Shown piece by piece: positions 63,711 to 64,000 of a DNA stretch of 64,000 bases. The stretch's first letter is position 1; the number at the start of each line of letters is the position of its first letter. Where the stretch lies: assembly GCF_001417775.1 (NCBI RefSeq), contig NZ_BBZJ01000019.1, forward strand, positions 310,001 to 374,000. Reading direction: 5' to 3'. The stretch is from Streptomyces sp. TP-A0356. GTDB taxonomy: Bacteria; Actinomycetota; Actinomycetes; Streptomycetales; Streptomycetaceae. The notes beneath the pieces were generated by a model. It saw only the letters and a list, made by a program, of their open reading frames with translations. It was not told the DNA's origin and ran no database searches. A program made the translations under genes and the position numbers.

Positions 63711-64000
63711 CGTCTCAGGCAGCGGGCAGCAGCCGGCCCAGGTCAGCCAGCAACTCGGCGTGCCGGCCGGGCGGACGCGCGCTGCGGCGAAGCGGGAACG
63801 TGGCTCCCCTCGCGAGCACTGCCGCCAGGTGACAGGGGTGAAGACCTCCTGCCCAGGACCGGTGGCCAGGGCCGCCACCGAGGGTGCGGGCCGGCGGTAG
63901 CGAGGCTGGGGCCAGCACCTGGCCGGACCAACCGTGCTCCCGCTACGTTGGCTCTGCGCGCAACTGGACAGAAGAAGAGGGGGCCAGGCGTGACGAGCGG
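63711..64000. other. Window end without an intact gene
   Basis: A minus-strand frame (63918-63715) ends in a protein-like segment (RPPGRHAELLADLGRLLPAA) five bases before the decayed gene above, so it may be the tail of another degraded gene. No intact frame reaches the window end with confidence. Confidence 0.35.

Overview
This 64 kb window is chromosomal Streptomyces DNA. The evidence is its very high GC content with G/C-biased third codon positions, the frequent GTG/TTG starts, and actinomycete-specific genes: sodN/sodX, a fused 2-oxoglutarate decarboxylase/dehydrogenase, a cvn conservon, a Lys-tailed Ku, and DUF6104/DUF6177-type proteins. From memory, the order sodN - malic enzyme - kgd - lon - conservon - ftsW/pbp - ligD/ku follows the conserved core of the S. 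coelicolor chromosome around SCO5249-SCO5309. No rRNA, tRNA, CRISPR array or intact insertion sequence was seen.

1-18.9 kb: the window opens inside a family 2B (cyclic-nucleotide-domain) encapsulin shell gene, followed by a polyprenyl diphosphate synthase that is probably its encapsulated cargo. Small hypotheticals, two VOC proteins with an AraC regulator, a decayed BTAD regulator and a nucleotidyltransferase follow. Next come the divergent nickel superoxide dismutase pair sodN/sodX, an amino-acid ABC transporter, malic enzyme, a quinone-reductase-type dehydrogenase, an HTH/Clp-N pair behind a double operator, and a DUF4097-PadR operon.

18.9-32.5 kb: central metabolism and stress. The giant kgd gene is followed by a two-component system, a spermidine-synthase-like gene, a rhomboid-like protein, lon protease behind a HAIR (HspR) operator, a GH25 lysozyme, a MarR regulator and a PP2C-like protein.

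32.9-50.9 kb: the conservon (histidine kinase, roadblock, DUF742, GTPase) is coupled to a styrene-monooxygenase-like flavoprotein. After it come an NlpC/P60 hydrolase, a TetR-controlled pair of divergent di-iron proteins, and an FtsW-PBP pair probably involved in cell-wall synthesis. A tyrosine-phosphatase-like protein, a NERD protein and the divergent NHEJ genes ligD-pol and ku complete the block.

50.9-64 kb is accessory. It holds a ketosynthase with an unrecognised N-terminal domain and a secreted collagen-like protein. A type-VII-secretion-type polymorphic toxin locus follows: a WXG-like partner, a frameshifted toxin with a His-rich linker and nuclease-like tip, a putative immunity protein and a DUF6177 protein. 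The region ends with a membrane protein, a SWIM zinc-finger protein, a possible miniature inverted-repeat element, an MFS exporter and the decayed start of an FxSxx-type TPR/ATPase gene. Base composition is visibly AT-richer in the toxin tip and its partner, consistent with recent exchange.
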